DNA of 64,000 bases from Kryptolebias marmoratus (taxonomy: Eukaryota > Chordata > Actinopteri > Cyprinodontiformes > Rivulidae). The notes beneath the pieces were generated by a model that was given only the letters and a program-made list of their open reading frames with translations, was not told where the DNA came from and searched no databases. This document shows, piece after piece, positions 23,701 to 35,700 of this stretch (positions are counted from its first letter, which is position 1; each line of letters starts with the position of its first letter). Position numbers and translations under genes: made by a program. Location: assembly GCF_001649575.2 (NCBI RefSeq), contig NC_051444.1, forward strand, positions 20,070,638-20,134,637, in the 5' to 3' direction.

Positions 23701-26700
23701 AGGTAAATCTTTTTAGGGTCAACAGAGCCGAGGCATTTTTATGTTCAGGAACAACTTTACATGAAAGAGGTTTGCCTTCTTGAAGATTAATTTTACTTGA
23801 AATCCTTGTTTGAAGCATCAGTCACTCAGCTGTAATGATGAATTAGTCATTTGACAAGTTACTTAAGACAAAAGGGGGTGTGTTCATTGCCAAGGAGTCT
23901 GTTTTCAATCAGGTTCTTGTGGACTGTAAACCTACAGGGTCTTTATGAGATGGAGCACTGTTAAAAGGGTGGGTGGTGTTCAGGTGTTTGTCTTTAAAAG
24001 CCTCTGGACCCATACAAAACATTTAAAAGGCATTAGGCAGCAGTGAGCGATTAGCACAGATTCTGGTTACAGAAAAATAGTTGACATTTAAACAGGTCAT
24101 TTTGCTGTTGTTTTCACTGAGCTGTGTTTGATTATTTATTACAAGAACAGGGTTTTTTGATGTTATGCAATCCAGTATTGTGGTTATTTGTCTCAAGGCA
24201 TCTGTCATGTGTTTTCAGTAATCATTTACTGGTCAGTGAAAAATGGACTGTACATATAAAGCACCTTTCTAGAAAACCACACCACTCAAAGCGCTTTACA
24301 ACACAATCTGTGCCCTCATTTACACATTCACACAGCACGCTACAAAGCTAACCTGAATAAGTCAATCTATAGGGTCTAATCAGTGCTTTAGATCAGATTC
24401 ATACACCAGTGGGGCCTACGTCGGAGGTAATGAGGGGTTCAGTGTCTTCAACACTTCGACATGTGACATACTGGTGGAATCAAACCTTCAACTATCTCAT
24501 TGGAGGACAACTGCTCTAACCTCAGAGCCACAACCAGCCTGATGCAAAATGTCAGCAGGATTGTCCCTGATATTAGTAGACTGACATTTGAGCAGCCATC
24601 AGAATTGCCTTTCTTCCTGTGTTTTCATTTGTAAGTGACTTATTTGGTGATAGTCTAACAAAGATAAGGCTCCCTTCACACAAGATGAAGGGTTGTTCTC
24701 CATGACCTATACAACTGATTCAAGTGTTGCTGCGTTGCGGCAGAATTTGAAAACCTCCAGTGTGAAGGCAATCATGATGCTGTTACACTCTTAGTACTCA
24801 CCAAGTAGGTTTTTCCTGCTATTTTCTAAGTCTTTGAGTTGCCATCCTGAGCTTTAATCACCCTCTATAGGCTCACCTGGCATGACTGTTTCAGGCCGTA
24901 TCAGGATGCAGCTACACAGCAGAAAATCATGCTTTGATAGCACAGCCCTACCACTGTAGGTACTACATCTGTGCTAGGTTGTTCCCATGACCTTGATCAT
25001 GTTCATCGCCTAGGCATGGGGCCAGCATGGCCAGTCCTACTTCTAACTCTTCACAAACAAGTCAACCAAGACCACTCTTAGCCACTCCACTTCCCTGTGA
25101 TCCGCTTTGCTACTGAGGTTTTGTGCATGTTGAAAACCACCATGGACCTATCGTATTTAATGGGTAGACCTCACCAGGACCATGTAAAGACATTTTTGCA
25201 GGGTTTTTTTTTATATTATTTTTTGTAGCAGAGTCATTATCCTGTGTAAAAGGGTCCTAAGTAATGATGTGTTTCAGAGCTGGAGGTGTGCAGCATTAAT
25301 AGCGCACAAGAGTGAAGATGTTTGCAAACTAATGAACTTAGTTTCACTTTTAGAAATATTGCTTTTGACTGTGAAATGTCATCTTTCACTGAAGCCTGAG
25401 ATATCTAACAGCTGAGCTGTCGAACGTTGACACGCAGATGTTTACTTTGGATTATAAAACTATGAAAACTGGAGCAAAGCAAGGCATTATGAAACCAGTT
25501 TTAAAACTGATGTGCTTTCTTTACTCTTTTAGCAAGGCTCTGTTCTCCCAAACACATATATAACTATGATTATCTCCAGTTTTTGAGTGTAGGTGTGTTT
25601 GACGCTGCCCAAAAGTAAAAGACCTGATATCCTGCTGACTGGACATGTTCCACACATGCTCAGTCATATTTGTACCTTATTGTTTCTTTCCTGCAACAGA
25701 TACATTTGTCTTCACATTTCCTCTACGGCCTGATCAATGATTTTATTAGAGCATAACTCACTTCTCTTGTATTTTCAAAATGCAATGGTTCGGTCACTGT
25801 TTGATGCAAACATATAAATATGTAAATTACACCACATTTAGGGGGTAATTTGGCTGTGCTCGACTATTTGTAAACACATCAGGATAGTAGCTGCAAAAAG
25901 CTAACACTAGCCAATCTCCAGGGTATGTAATGATATAAAGATTATATCATCTGGTGACATTTAAGAACTTTCTTTTTTTTCCGTTAACGACTCTTCACTT
26001 GAGGAAGGTGGCCTTAGAATATACATCTTCTACAGCATTCGTGTTGATTTGAGGCTATTGTTATTCTATAACAATAGAATAAAAGCCTGACTATGCATTT
26101 ACTTCTTCTTTTGCTCTTGATTAAGTTGTTTTTGTTTGTTTGTTTTTTCATATGCACTTCAAATGCCAATTAAATAGCCAATTATTGCCTGCTAGAGCCG
26201 GCTGTTAGTATTTTATATGTTATATGCCAATAAAATAAAAAAGGCCTATGATATTCTACAGAAAGGGTATTTTGTGCACTTGAAGCAGAGGTAAGGATAC
26301 AGCAACTGAGCAATTTTCAACATACGTCCCACACTGAGATCTGGTCTGTGCTGCGAAGGACTAATATGGACATTTGAGTCCTAATCTGGTTGAGGCTGGG
26401 ATCCGTCAGAGCACACAAGCTGAGCTGGGTTTGCGTCTGTTCCGATTCAGTCACGTTCCCAATCTGTTCCATTTCATACGGAGCCACGCCGTCCTGTCTG
26501 CCAGTTCGTCCTGCACGAAGGACGAGACAAGGTGTGCTTGCCAGACAGAAGCAAGTCCAAGCATTTTACTGTTACATTATCCAGGACAAAAAGAGCTACC
26601 ACTGACTCACCGCTGCTGAATGAGTGACTGGCTTCTGGTCAAAATATGTTTGATCATATGGGCAGTCTGAAGCATAGATTGAATGTTCAGAGGGGGGACT

Positions 26701-29700
26701 GTAACACAGTGTTGGTGATAGCCTTCATCATGTGCTTCGAACTTGAGAGAGATGTTATACACTTGTAAAAATTAATAAAGTAATCCTGTAGAAGGCTGTT
26801 ATGAGTGGATAGAGTATATGAATGGGATGTGATGAACCCAACAGAGCAATGACTGACTGTTATTAGCCTGTTAATGTTCTGCTATTGTTATTTTTATTGT
26901 ACATTCTGGTCTAGTTATTTTTCAGAGCTCGGTTTAATTGGCATAAGATTCACCAGGTTTTACAACAGTGCTTTGTGACCTCAATGGGATGAATTTTTTG
27001 ACTATTGAAAAACAATCTTTTTTTCTTTCTGTAGCCCCTCGTGTGCTTTGAATTTATTGTATTCCTTCCTTTTAGCTTAACTTAGAATTTAGGAAGGTCA
27101 AAAAAAAAACAGAAACGACTTGTTAAAGTTTAGTTTAAGAACAACAATGCAATGACATAAATCTTCCCCCCATGAACACACTTTTTTATGTTTGTCTTTA
27201 GGGCCGTTGGTTCTGGAGGGTGCGCAGGAACAGGGTTCTCGATAACTACCCCATGCCCATCGGACACTTCTGGAGGGGTCTCCCTGGAGACATAGATGCT
27301 GCTTATGAAAGACATGACGGAAGGTTCGTCTTCTTTAAAGGTAAGCAGAAACGTTCCCACAAACACGTATATGCTTTCATGCTCTACAGCGAATAGAAGC
27401 ATTTTTAAGCAACAGTTTTGCACTAGGCTTCATTTTTCTTTGTTAATTTTAAGTCAGGTCTTGTGAAAGTCTTATGTAGTTTATTAGTAAACAAGTATTC
27501 TCATTAAATGGCATGTAAAAATTCATTTTCTTTGTTGGACTGTAACGCACTGAATCTTAATGTGTTCAATCAGAACTCACGTTGGCTGAATCGTATCATG
27601 TTTGCTCTGTTTTTGCTGCTCGTCTATCTTTAATTTATCAGATTGCTGTCATGTTGTACATACGTATTATCAGCCACAGATGCACAACCCTATTTACTAG
27701 CAATTTAAAAAAAACATGACATAATTCTGTACTGTGTATGTAATAGCTGGATTCTTTAAAAAAATCCATACAGATCTTATCATAAGTCCCTCAGTCTGAC
27801 TTGAATAATACAAGACATCTACTTAAAACATTTTCTTTATTTCATCTTTATACTCAAACTAATGCTGTTTTCTGAGCATAAGGAGAATAATTATGTGCAT
27901 CCTCTTTACACCATATGCACCCTTCTGCTTAATAAAAACTAACCCACCATCTGTTTTCTCCTTTAGAATCCAAAGAGCGTTATGTTTCTTCCTGGTCAGT
28001 TCAAACTATCATGCCCCAGTGGAGCCCCATATAGTAGCACTAAAATGGATCCTGAAACTCTGTCCACCGTTTGCAGATAATATTCCCTCACTTCAATAAG
28101 AAAGCAGCCGTTCATAATGTATTCTACATGGAGAGCATAAATCTTTTTTAGCACGGCCTGTTATTTTATACAGTGAGAGCAGATTGTCTTTTATAACTCT
28201 CGCTGGAAGTTGTTGAATGAGAAAGGAAAAACCCAGCCTTTAATTGTGCTTGACTCTGGGAGCTTCAGGCTTCGGGGCAGCTGTTGATAATGTGGAGGAT
28301 GATGTCATTGGCAAGCCTCTCAGTGTGACACTTGGCTACAAGCCATTAGCAAAGGAAGGGCCAGACAAGGGAGAGGGGAGGCGGGAAGAAGGGAAGAACT
28401 AGCACTACAGTGGGGGAGGGGGGTTAGCAGTCTGCTAGTAATGTATGCTAGTAATAAATGAGCCCATCAAATCAGCCAGTTTTACTTTACTTTTATTATG
28501 AGAAATGGGCCAAACTTAATCTAAATACCAGTGACTGGTCTTCTTACTGTACTGACATTAGGACTTTTGTTGAATCTGAGACCATTTGCACATCAATCAG
28601 TATTAAAACTATCCAACACTAATGTCACCTGTTTAACAAAAAATATTTATATTCACTTATGGAATCAAGTTTAGGGGCCAAATAATAATACATTGGTAGA
28701 AAAATCCATTTCACACAAGTTGGACTGACTGACCTTAAAATATTCTTGTATTTAATTAGTGCAAAGTTGAAAGTATAGAATTTTGTTTATGTGTCTTTTT
28801 TGTAACTTTGTCAAGATTGCACCCAAGCTAAGAAGCTAAATGTGTTGAAGCCTGGTAAAAAGTTGGAACATGTTTTTGGAGAATAAAATTTGATATAAAA
28901 GGTCATTGTTGTCCTTAAAAATATTTACTGGTGCATACATATGTCCCTGCCCTTACAAACCTAATAAAAACAATGAACTTAGTAAAGTCCCATCAGTTTA
29001 AACCAGGTGTTCTAAAACAGGGAAACATCTAAAACATGCAGGGAAGTTTGCCCTGAAGAAACATTATTCCATAGATTAAAACAGAGACATTATTAAAACA
29101 GAGTAAACTGTGTTTCAGAAATGTTGTTTCTCAAATCAAATATCTGTATGAGAGATTAGAGGCAGTGTTTATGCTGTAATGGAAAATCATTTGCAGTATT
29201 GCAAATAATGGTTGTGGTACATGATTGAATGAAAAGAATGTCTTTAAATTAACATCTAAGTAGAACATGTGCCGTTTAAACAAGGAGCAAGGGGTTCAGG
29301 TGGGTTGGTGGGTGGATTGAAGCCCAAAATAATTGTAATGGTTAAATGGAATATCCCACCCCAACACCCAACACCCATTTATTTATACATATATGTTTTA
29401 CAAGCCAAACCCAAACGTCTTAGTCAATGATGTCGAGCTTACTCCTACTATGTTTTGATTGCTTGCCAACAAATCATTACTGCATGTTTATAATTTTCAA
29501 GAATTGGTGAGGACTGGTTTGATTTCTGAGATTGATTTTTTGCCAGCAAATAAAATGCACAGGCACATGTGTTCCTTTGCCTGCCACAAAGTGAATGTGA
29601 ATTTGTGCACCTATTCTCGACATATATGTAACCAAGAGCACATGGCATTATACAGTACGCTCAGGATTGTGTGTGTTAACATTTTTTTCCATAATGTTTA

Positions 29701-31507
29701 TATTTGGCAGTGAAAGGGGAATAACCTGATGGTAATATTTAAAAAAGACTATAAAGCCCTTTTTGTCTCTTCTTCAGGAAACAGATTTTGGCTTTTCAGA
29801 GAAGCAAACCTTGAGCAGGGCTATCCACTTGAGCTGGTTGATTTTGGCCAGGATATTCCGTATGACCGGATAGACACGGCTATCTGGTGGGAGCCAACAG
29901 GCTTCACTTACCTCTTTCAAGGAGACCAGTAAGGAAGCTCTCAATCACATACAAACTCTATCATTCACCTGCTACACAGTCTTAGCCACAGCAGCAGCTG
30001 TATTAATGTCGGTGAGCCATAGATAAGGAATCTCCCAACTTTCCCCATGATGCCACCATCATTTTTACCTGAGTGGCTGAAGTCATTGATTTGACGGGCT
30101 TCCATACACTCTGACTTGGGAATTTTAGATTTTTAATTCTTTTATATCATCAAATACTTGCAGAACCATTATGGTCCACATCAGCATCCTCTGAGCTATC
30201 ATGAGCATGTACAGTTGGTGTGTTTAACGCAGCATTTTTTAGTAATATTATTTTTTAGTGGGCCAGCACTGCTCTGTGCACACAAAGCTGTACAGATGAA
30301 AGAGCAGAAAATGTATTAGAACACCTCAAGCCATGAGAACATGCTGAACTCTATCTGCTCTTTTATAAGACACAGATCTAGCAATAACACTGTTCATAGA
30401 AAAATAATCAGATTGTAGGTCTAAAAGTCTGGTCAGCCCTCTGTTAGCGCAGCATACCGACTGTTGTTAGGTTTCTAAGTGTATTTATGTTGAGTAGAGA
30501 TGTTCTGTGGAAACAGTTTATGTACACATCATGTAGCCTTGATACATACTTTTCTTGGTCAGAAGTCTGATTTGTGTAGACAGTTGATAAACAGCATAAC
30601 CTCCTTACAACCCTCTTCCTGTTGCTATGTGCAGGTACTGGCGCTTCAATGAGCAATCACGTTTGGCTGACAGAGGCTATCCAAAGTCAATAAGAGTGTG
30701 GGACTCCTCAGTGCCTCATACTCCCAAGGGTGCCTTCCTCAGCGATGATGGGGGTGAGTGAAGACAAGTTGAGAGGTTTCAGTGAATAAGCATGTGTGAA
30801 AATGCCTAAAACAAAGAATCAGTGCGGTCATGCTGTCATTAGGAGGAATGATCATGTTGGGAAGTGAATTTCAGCTGATATGTGCAGCGTTGTTTGCTTC
30901 ACTTTGTAGGCTTGAAATGTAAATTGATCACATTGAATATCTCCTCAAGCACATGGTGTCTCATTGTTATATTAACTTGTGTGTTTTGCTGTCTTTGCAT
31001 ATTTCAGCGTACACCTTCTTCTATAAGGGTTCCAAGTACTGGAAGTTTGACAACCATCGTATGAAGAGCGAACCGGGCTACCCTAAATCCATCCTGAGAG
31101 ACTTCATGGGCTGCAGTATGGACCTGGATCCTGACCGAGACACGGACACCGGGCGCAGATACCCCGACGTAAACCGTCCACCATTCAATCCAGACGCCGG
31201 ACGTGACGGGGATAAGGGCAAAGATCGGGACAAAACAGACACGGATAAGGACACGGGCAAAGGCTCAGACAAGGACAAAGACGAAGACTACCGTGAGGGT
31301 CGGGAAGAAGACACCAATGAGGTGGACGTGGTGCTGAAGGTAGACGACAGCGAGGAACGGACCATGAATATTCTGATGGTGACCATCCCTCTGGTCCTGG
31401 TGCTGTGCATCCTGGGACTGATTTACGCCATCATTAACACCCTGCAGAGTAAAGGGGCGCCTCGGCTGCTGGTGCACTGCAAGCGCTCACTGCAAGACTG
31501 GGTCTGA
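8595..31507 (+). CDS. mmp15: Matrix metalloproteinase 15 (MT2-MMP), ten coding exons
   Basis: Exons: 8595-8711, 18364-18512, 18780-18902, 19223-19530, 22787-22948, 23506-23702, 27202-27340, 29778-29928, 30635-30753, 31008-31507. They total 1965 nt, 654 residues; human MMP15 is about 670. All introns are GT-AG and phases match. The product is a type I membrane zinc endopeptidase that cleaves pericellular matrix and can activate pro-MMP2. Domains: signal peptide 1-~30, prodomain with PRCGVPD switch (Cys96), furin site RRKR (111-114), catalytic domain 115-285 with MT loop (~166-175) and [11 protein letters not shown] (242-252), Pro-rich hinge ~287-333, hemopexin 334-524, charged stem 525-608, transmembrane helix ~609-631, tail to 654. 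Hinge and hemopexin wording ([33 protein letters not shown]) is MT2- rather than MT1-, MT3- or MT5-like. The a or b fish paralogue cannot be assigned. Confidence 0.96.
8757..9235. mobile_element. Decayed hAT-like nonautonomous element
   Basis: The left end reads CAGCGGTTCCCAAAG, matching the CAGnGGTTCCCAAAC-type terminus of hAT elements as I know it. The motif GGGGTCATGAAACACCAAATG follows. Near 9207-9226 a sequence like the inverted end appears (CATCTTTGTGAACCAC). No intact 8-bp target duplication was found, so the right limit is uncertain. Confidence 0.5.
10390..10493. mobile_element. Miniature piggyBac-like element (MITE)
   Basis: TTAA at 10390-10393 and 10490-10493 flank about 96 bp. The ends are CCCTCC and GGAGGG, and the near-palindrome GGGTCAAATTGACCC lies close to the left end. 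The inside is a CT-rich run. TTAACCCTCC ends with a GGGTCAA/TTGACCC motif are, from memory, a frequent fish piggyBac MITE pattern. The ends differ from those of the large element at 3562-6170, so it belongs to another subfamily. Confidence 0.75.
13611..13634. repeat. (CA)n microsatellite in mmp15 intron 1
   Basis: A dinucleotide run of about 12 units. A long minus-strand frame (13518-14060) runs through it and is not considered a gene. Confidence 0.9.
15373..15392. repeat. (CA)n microsatellite in mmp15 intron 1
   Basis: A dinucleotide run of about ten units. Confidence 0.85.
16968..17065. repeat. Fragment of a dispersed teleost repeat
   Basis: The segment around CACTTTTGCAGCTATAACAG and GGAAGGCTTTCCACA resembles a sequence seen repeatedly in fish genomes, by memory. 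About 100 bp are recognisable. The class (Tc1-related or other) is not certain. Confidence 0.4.
18364..18512 (+). CDS. mmp15: mmp15 coding exon 2: prodomain
   Basis: 149 nt after acceptor TTTGTAG, donor GTCAGC. It encodes [11 protein letters not shown] and the [10 protein letters not shown] helix, typical of the MT-MMP prodomain. Confidence 0.96.
18780..18902 (+). CDS. mmp15: mmp15 coding exon 3: cysteine switch and furin site
   Basis: 123 nt. It carries KRPRCGVPD (Cys96 holds the latent zinc) and RRKR (111-114), the proprotein-convertase site. YALTG, the start of the mature enzyme, follows. Confidence 0.97.
19223..19530 (+). CDS. mmp15: mmp15 coding exon 4: catalytic domain, first part
   Basis: 308 nt. 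It includes the MT loop ([10 protein letters not shown], ~166-175) and the structural zinc/calcium ligands His189, Asp191, His204 and His217 in [10 protein letters not shown] and GGDTHFD. Confidence 0.97.
20206..20236. repeat. (GT)n microsatellite
   Basis: A GT run interrupted once by AT, in mmp15 intron 4. Confidence 0.85.
21136..21200. repeat. Short dispersed-repeat fragment
   Basis: The block CCTTTATTTAACCAGGCAAA followed by TCCCATTGAGATCACAGATC is, by memory, a recurrent vertebrate/fish interspersed sequence. Only about 60 bp are recognisable. Confidence 0.45.
22787..22948 (+). CDS. mmp15: mmp15 coding exon 5: zinc-binding site and Met-turn
   Basis: 162 nt. [11 protein letters not shown] gives His242, Glu243, His246 and His252. 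IMAPFYQ (Met260) is the Met-turn under the active site. All catalytic residues are present. Confidence 0.98.
23506..23702 (+). CDS. mmp15: mmp15 coding exon 6: hinge and start of hemopexin
   Basis: 197 nt. It encodes the proline-rich hinge (VTPRRP onward, ~300-328) and [13 protein letters not shown] with Cys334, the first half of the hemopexin disulfide. Confidence 0.96.
24248..24544 (+). repeat. Dispersed SINE-like repeat, copy 1
   Basis: It shares a long alignable stretch with 52420-52730, including ACAATCTGTGCCCTCATTTA and GTCTAATCAGTGCTTTAGAT. The right end (ACTGCTCTAACC...GAGCCACA) resembles the tRNA-like or header-type end of fish short repeats. Low-copy class assignment is not possible by eye. 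Confidence 0.7.
24741..24845 (+). repeat. Older dispersed repeat, copy A
   Basis: It aligns with about 45105-45210 through the blocks TGAAGGCAATCATGATGCTG and TCCTGCTATTTTCTAAG. Divergence is high, so this is an old copy. Confidence 0.55.
27202..27340 (+). CDS. mmp15: mmp15 coding exon 7: hemopexin blade 1
   Basis: 139 nt after acceptor TTTGTCTTTAG. It encodes [16 protein letters not shown] and [14 protein letters not shown], wording typical of MT2-MMP. Confidence 0.97.
27341..29777 (+). other. mmp15: mmp15 intron 7
   Basis: 2.4 kb. No recognised repeat family or gene stands out. A G-rich block lies near 28.36-28.43 kb. Confidence 0.75.
29778..29928 (+). CDS. mmp15: mmp15 coding exon 8: hemopexin blade 2
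   Basis: 151 nt. It encodes [16 protein letters not shown] and [13 protein letters not shown]. Donor GTAAGG, with the split codon CA|G completed in exon 9. Confidence 0.97.
30635..30753 (+). CDS. mmp15: mmp15 coding exon 9: hemopexin blade 3
   Basis: 119 nt. It encodes [22 protein letters not shown] and then KGAFLSDDG. Donor GTGAGT. Confidence 0.96.
31008..31507 (+). CDS. mmp15: mmp15 coding exon 10: blade 4, stem, transmembrane segment and tail
   Basis: 500 nt with stop TGA at 31505-31507. [13 protein letters not shown] closes the hemopexin disulfide (Cys524). An Asp/Lys-rich stem (about 551-590) precedes the helix [20 protein letters not shown]. The 23-residue tail contains Cys646 and ends KRSLQDWV, the MT-MMP tail signature used in palmitoylation and endocytosis. 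An open frame that begins upstream at 30953 uses intron sequence and is not the true start. Confidence 0.97.
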
Positions 31508-32730
31508 CCCCGGCCACAAGGAGGCTCTGAACCTGAACCGGACTTTAGATACCTCCCCACCTCTCACCCAGTTCTCCTCTCATTGATCCATCTGTCTCAA
31601 GTCTCTGTGCTCAGTGGCTCCTGCAACTCTAAGTAGATCCATAATGTACGGAAACGCAGCCACTCACAAACTATGAGCAAACATAAATAATGTCTTATAT
31701 TTACACACACTGACGTACACACCATCTCACTTTCCTCCTGTCTCCCATGGTGCTCTACTACGCAGTGACTGTAGTCTATTTAAATTAGAGTACTTTGCAC
31801 ATTGTTTTTATTTGATTTTTTTTTTGGTTCATTCTGTGTGAGAGTTTTTATTGTTGTTAATATTTGTAAATCAGGAAGGCCATTCTATTCTCTCTCTCAT
31901 CTCTGTTCCGCCCCCACTTTTCTCCAATTTCAGCTACTTTCTTGTGAGATATCTTAACAAGTATTTTTGTCAACTCACTTGATGCAGAGGGAAAAAGTTC
32001 AAAGACTCGTAGACGAAGCTTTATGCTTGATGTATGGCTGAGTAGTGGCTTGCCCTTCCCCTCATTATCTTTAGTATTTTTTTAGCTGCAGTATCATACG
32101 TTAAAGGACATAAAGGTGAGTTGTAACTGCACTTGGTCACTACAGAGAACCCTTATGATCCAATTATTACTTTCTTTTTGACTCTGTTATCCCAACTGAG
32201 AGCAAACCTAATGAAGTAGCTTCTTCATTTAGCATTTGCTAATCTATCCTCGTAGCTTCTGCTATTCTCTCATTTAGCCGACTCTCCACAGGACATAAAA
32301 AAGTGGTAAATCTTCACCATTCAAATAGTTGCTCTGACCTTTTTCCTGTAGAACATACAGTCTGTTGTGAGCTTTCCCTTTTGTGTTTTTTGATAGTTTG
32401 TGTGGAGTAGGAATCCTCAGGCTTAAGCACTAATGTCTGATTATGCTTATGAGATTTCTTCTAACATGTAAAAATTAAAAGTGATCCTCATCGGAGGGAG
32501 ACATTTATGACTGGAAACAGACAGCAGGGCTTCACTACCAGCTCTAGATTTTGCTGGTGCATACAATACACCTTGTATTTTGTAGTTCTGGTACTATTTA
32601 GATTAGGTGTTGGTTTTGTGCTGCTGACTCGAATATTAGCAAATGCTTTTAGTACAAATGCAACATACTGTCATGACATAAAAACCAAGGCTCAGATTGC
32701 AATAAATTGTATTATTTTTTATTATTAGGA
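31508..32730 (+). other. mmp15: mmp15 3' UTR (probable extent)
   Basis: No coding potential follows the stop. The best poly(A) signal seen is AATAAA at 32701-32706, followed by a T-rich stretch, giving a 3' UTR of about 1.2 kb. A longer transcript ending near the AATAAA at about 34.09 kb is possible. Confidence 0.45.
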
Positions 32731-35700
32731 CAACTAAGACCGTATTTTCCTTCATGATGTCGGACTCTCACAGTCGGATAACGGATCTTTGTTTTTTTTT
32801 CCTTATATGGAAAGCATTTAAAGAGCTCCCTGTCCCGAAGGGTAAACAGACTTAAAAAGGGAGCTCCTCCGTTTGCTTTCTGTTCCAGAGCTGATGCTCA
32901 ACGTGGCTCTTCTCTGTCAGCAACTATACTTTTCTTTGTGCTCCGTTGAGAAATGAACTAATGCAAAAGTCAGCTCGCTGTGACACACAGGAGAGGGAGT
33001 GTTAAAGTTGATTAGTGGCAGGGTGCAGCTAATGTCCCGTATGCCTAACAACAGACTGTCGAGGGTTTAAACAAAAGACAAACTAAGAATGATAACCTGT
33101 GGTCTTACTGGGAAGATAGGGTATCTGTAAGCACCAGGGTGGGCTCGGCTCTCTTGGGCTCATGTGAGCAAAGATTAATCCTCTTCATTAGAAGCAGCAG
33201 GTGTGCGCAAGTCTTTAACCACCCCCGGGACCTTTGACCTACACATTCAACTCCCCGAATCAAAACGCTCTTCTCCTTTTTCATCTGGCAAGAACAAAGA
33301 AAAAGCCGGAAGTTTTCCTTAAATATTCATTATTTCAGCCTTGTTGTAGTGCTGTTAAATAGCTTAAACTACAGACCAACCATGATTTTATCAGATGATT
33401 AGGTATTTTTATTCCCACAATTCAAATCCATCTTTGTTTTTTATACATATTTATATTTTTTACCTGTAAACTGTAGACACAAAAAGTTTCCTTCCAGATA
33501 GTGTGTTTTGCTTTAATATTCTTTATACAAAAATGGAACCTAGTATTAGTTACGGTAACCTACATTGAAAATTTGTAAAACTGAATGTTGAGTTTGTTTG
33601 GTCTTGGAGTTTAAAATTGTGGGAAAAGTGAGCAAAACCAAAGATGGAGTTCTTTGATGAGCTGAAGTCTTAAAAACCAGGTTAGACTGAAGGAAAGGCT
33701 TATCTGTCTGAGGGGGTTGAGTTACTCCGCTGTGCCTGGGGAGGTGAGGAGGGTGTGACTGTCCTGTGGCTGAAACTGGGGGAGGGGAAAGAGGGAAGGA
33801 GCTTGACTCTTCCTGAGTTTGGAAAGTTCAGATCTCAGGAACAAGGAGGGGTCAGAAGAACAGAATAGAGGGAGAGAGAGGAGACCGGCAACAGACCATG
33901 TGACCCAAATTCTCCTGATAGCTCAACACCAACACTGGCCGAGGAGGAAACTCCAACTTACGGTCATTGACAGATCCTTTATGACCTTTACGTTGAAAGC
34001 CTTTGCTTGTAGTCGTTTATAATAAGCCGCTTCTTGCTGTAAAACCTGAGCATTACTAGCATTCAATCTTCTTTTGAACCATTTCAAATAAACCTGTGTT
34101 GACAGTGAGGCTGCTACTCTGGAGCTCCGTCTCCATGAAGACGGGTGGAGTTGAGACACCTAAGCAGAGTTTACAGAGCGCTCATACTGACAGAAGTCTG
34201 CAGATTGATCCCAGGCAGGTCGATTGCGGTTGCTAGGAAACGGTGTCCTGTGTCCATCATTCACCTCCTCATCATTGGGACTTTGTGGGTGGGGGGTTGG
34301 CGGACGCAGCTAATCAGCGTTAAAAGCATCGTCCTCTCCCGTCCTGCGTTTCCATTTGCCCGACCAGCACATCGCTGAGCGCTCAGACAGTCGAGCGTCT
34401 GGACGGGCTCAGAAACTGCAGACTCACTGCATTAGACACTAATAGAGTTTATCAACTTGGCTTCCCTCTGTGACCTCCAAACAACCACATCAAAGCAGAG
34501 CTATCCATCGTGAAAAAAAGCTGAGTGGGCCGGAGTTAGTGCATGTCCTTGGAATTGCTGTTGTGCGTTTGTGCAGTTTCGGGGGAATTCCTGACTTCGG
34601 CTCCCCACAAATTGTCTCAGGACTTCAGACGAGAGACGAGCGCTGAAAGAAATGTGTCGGAGCTGATTGATGCAGGCCTTCACGTGTCGAGGTGTTCAGT
34701 TAATCAGCCCCTCTCTCCGTCAGCGAGCTGTAAATCTGCTGGCCCCTCTGCGGACTCAGCTCGGCCTCCCGAGCCTCTAAGGGATTGTAAGAACAACAAT
34801 GGCTCCCTCTCTTCCACCCTTTTCCCCCCTCCCTTTCTGTTTTCTCTCTCTTCCTGATGCCTACTCACACAAACACATTATTGTCTCCCCCAGCCTCAGC
34901 CCCTTCCCATTAGGAAGCTAGTCCAGGCCGAGGTCGAGACCTGTTTTTGGACCCACCCTCCCAGTGGTGGAGGGGGTTGGCTTGGATAAACACTGTACCT
35001 GCCAGGTTTGTTTCATTCTTTCAGGTCTAGAAGCAGGTTGAGACACTTCAAATAAGAAATTCATTTTGAAGCGTCAGCCCCTGATGTATGTGTAGGGAAG
35101 GTTAAAGCATGCTGAGCTTTCATCTCTCTCAGGATGTGTTTCTGTAAACACCGCACGCTGAGAGTTCCTGCCTCAGTCCTGATGTTCGGGCTCTCAGCAA
35201 AGGCTTCCTATATACATATATTTGTTTTTCTTTTATCCAATTTTTCTTTTAATCCACACCTGTGTTTAAATCTCCTCAATCGTTTAGAAGTCAGGTATTC
35301 TAGTTTGCCATTCACTGGTGTGTGCTTTTAATTTTCTGACTCTCTGTATCTCTAAACTTCCAAAAGTTGCTGCATCGGAGTCGCGTGGAAACCCATTCAT
35401 TACAGAACGGACTTAAAAGGATTTTAAGAGATTACTGATTGACTGTTTCGGTTTTATTTCAGTGATCTTCAGCAGCTTACAATGACTCAAGCCTAAACGA
35501 GATGCTTCCTTTTTTTTTTAACCTCCCAGATTGCATCTCAGCTCGCTCACTTGGCCCATCCTCTCAATGAAACCACTCGTTTTAAAACACCACTCGACTA
35601 ACTCGAACCACTCACTGTGGGATTGGAACAGCAAAGAAGGCTGACGAAGGACTTTCAGCGTCTTTGGGCGCGCCGCGGATCAGCGCTCACCGTGCTTCAC

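Larger units (their letters stand above)
23703..27201 (+). other. mmp15: mmp15 intron 6
   Basis: 3.5 kb. It contains two dispersed-repeat copies (24.25 kb and 24.74 kb) that have partners at 52.4 kb and 45.1 kb. A 10-bp-stem hairpin lies at 26055-26077 (CTATTGTTAT, TCT loop, ATAACAATAG). Confidence 0.8.

Noticed and set aside
30953..31507. 184-codon frame as a separate gene
   Set aside because: Only its downstream part is real: it is mmp15 exon 10 read with intron sequence before the acceptor at 31008.
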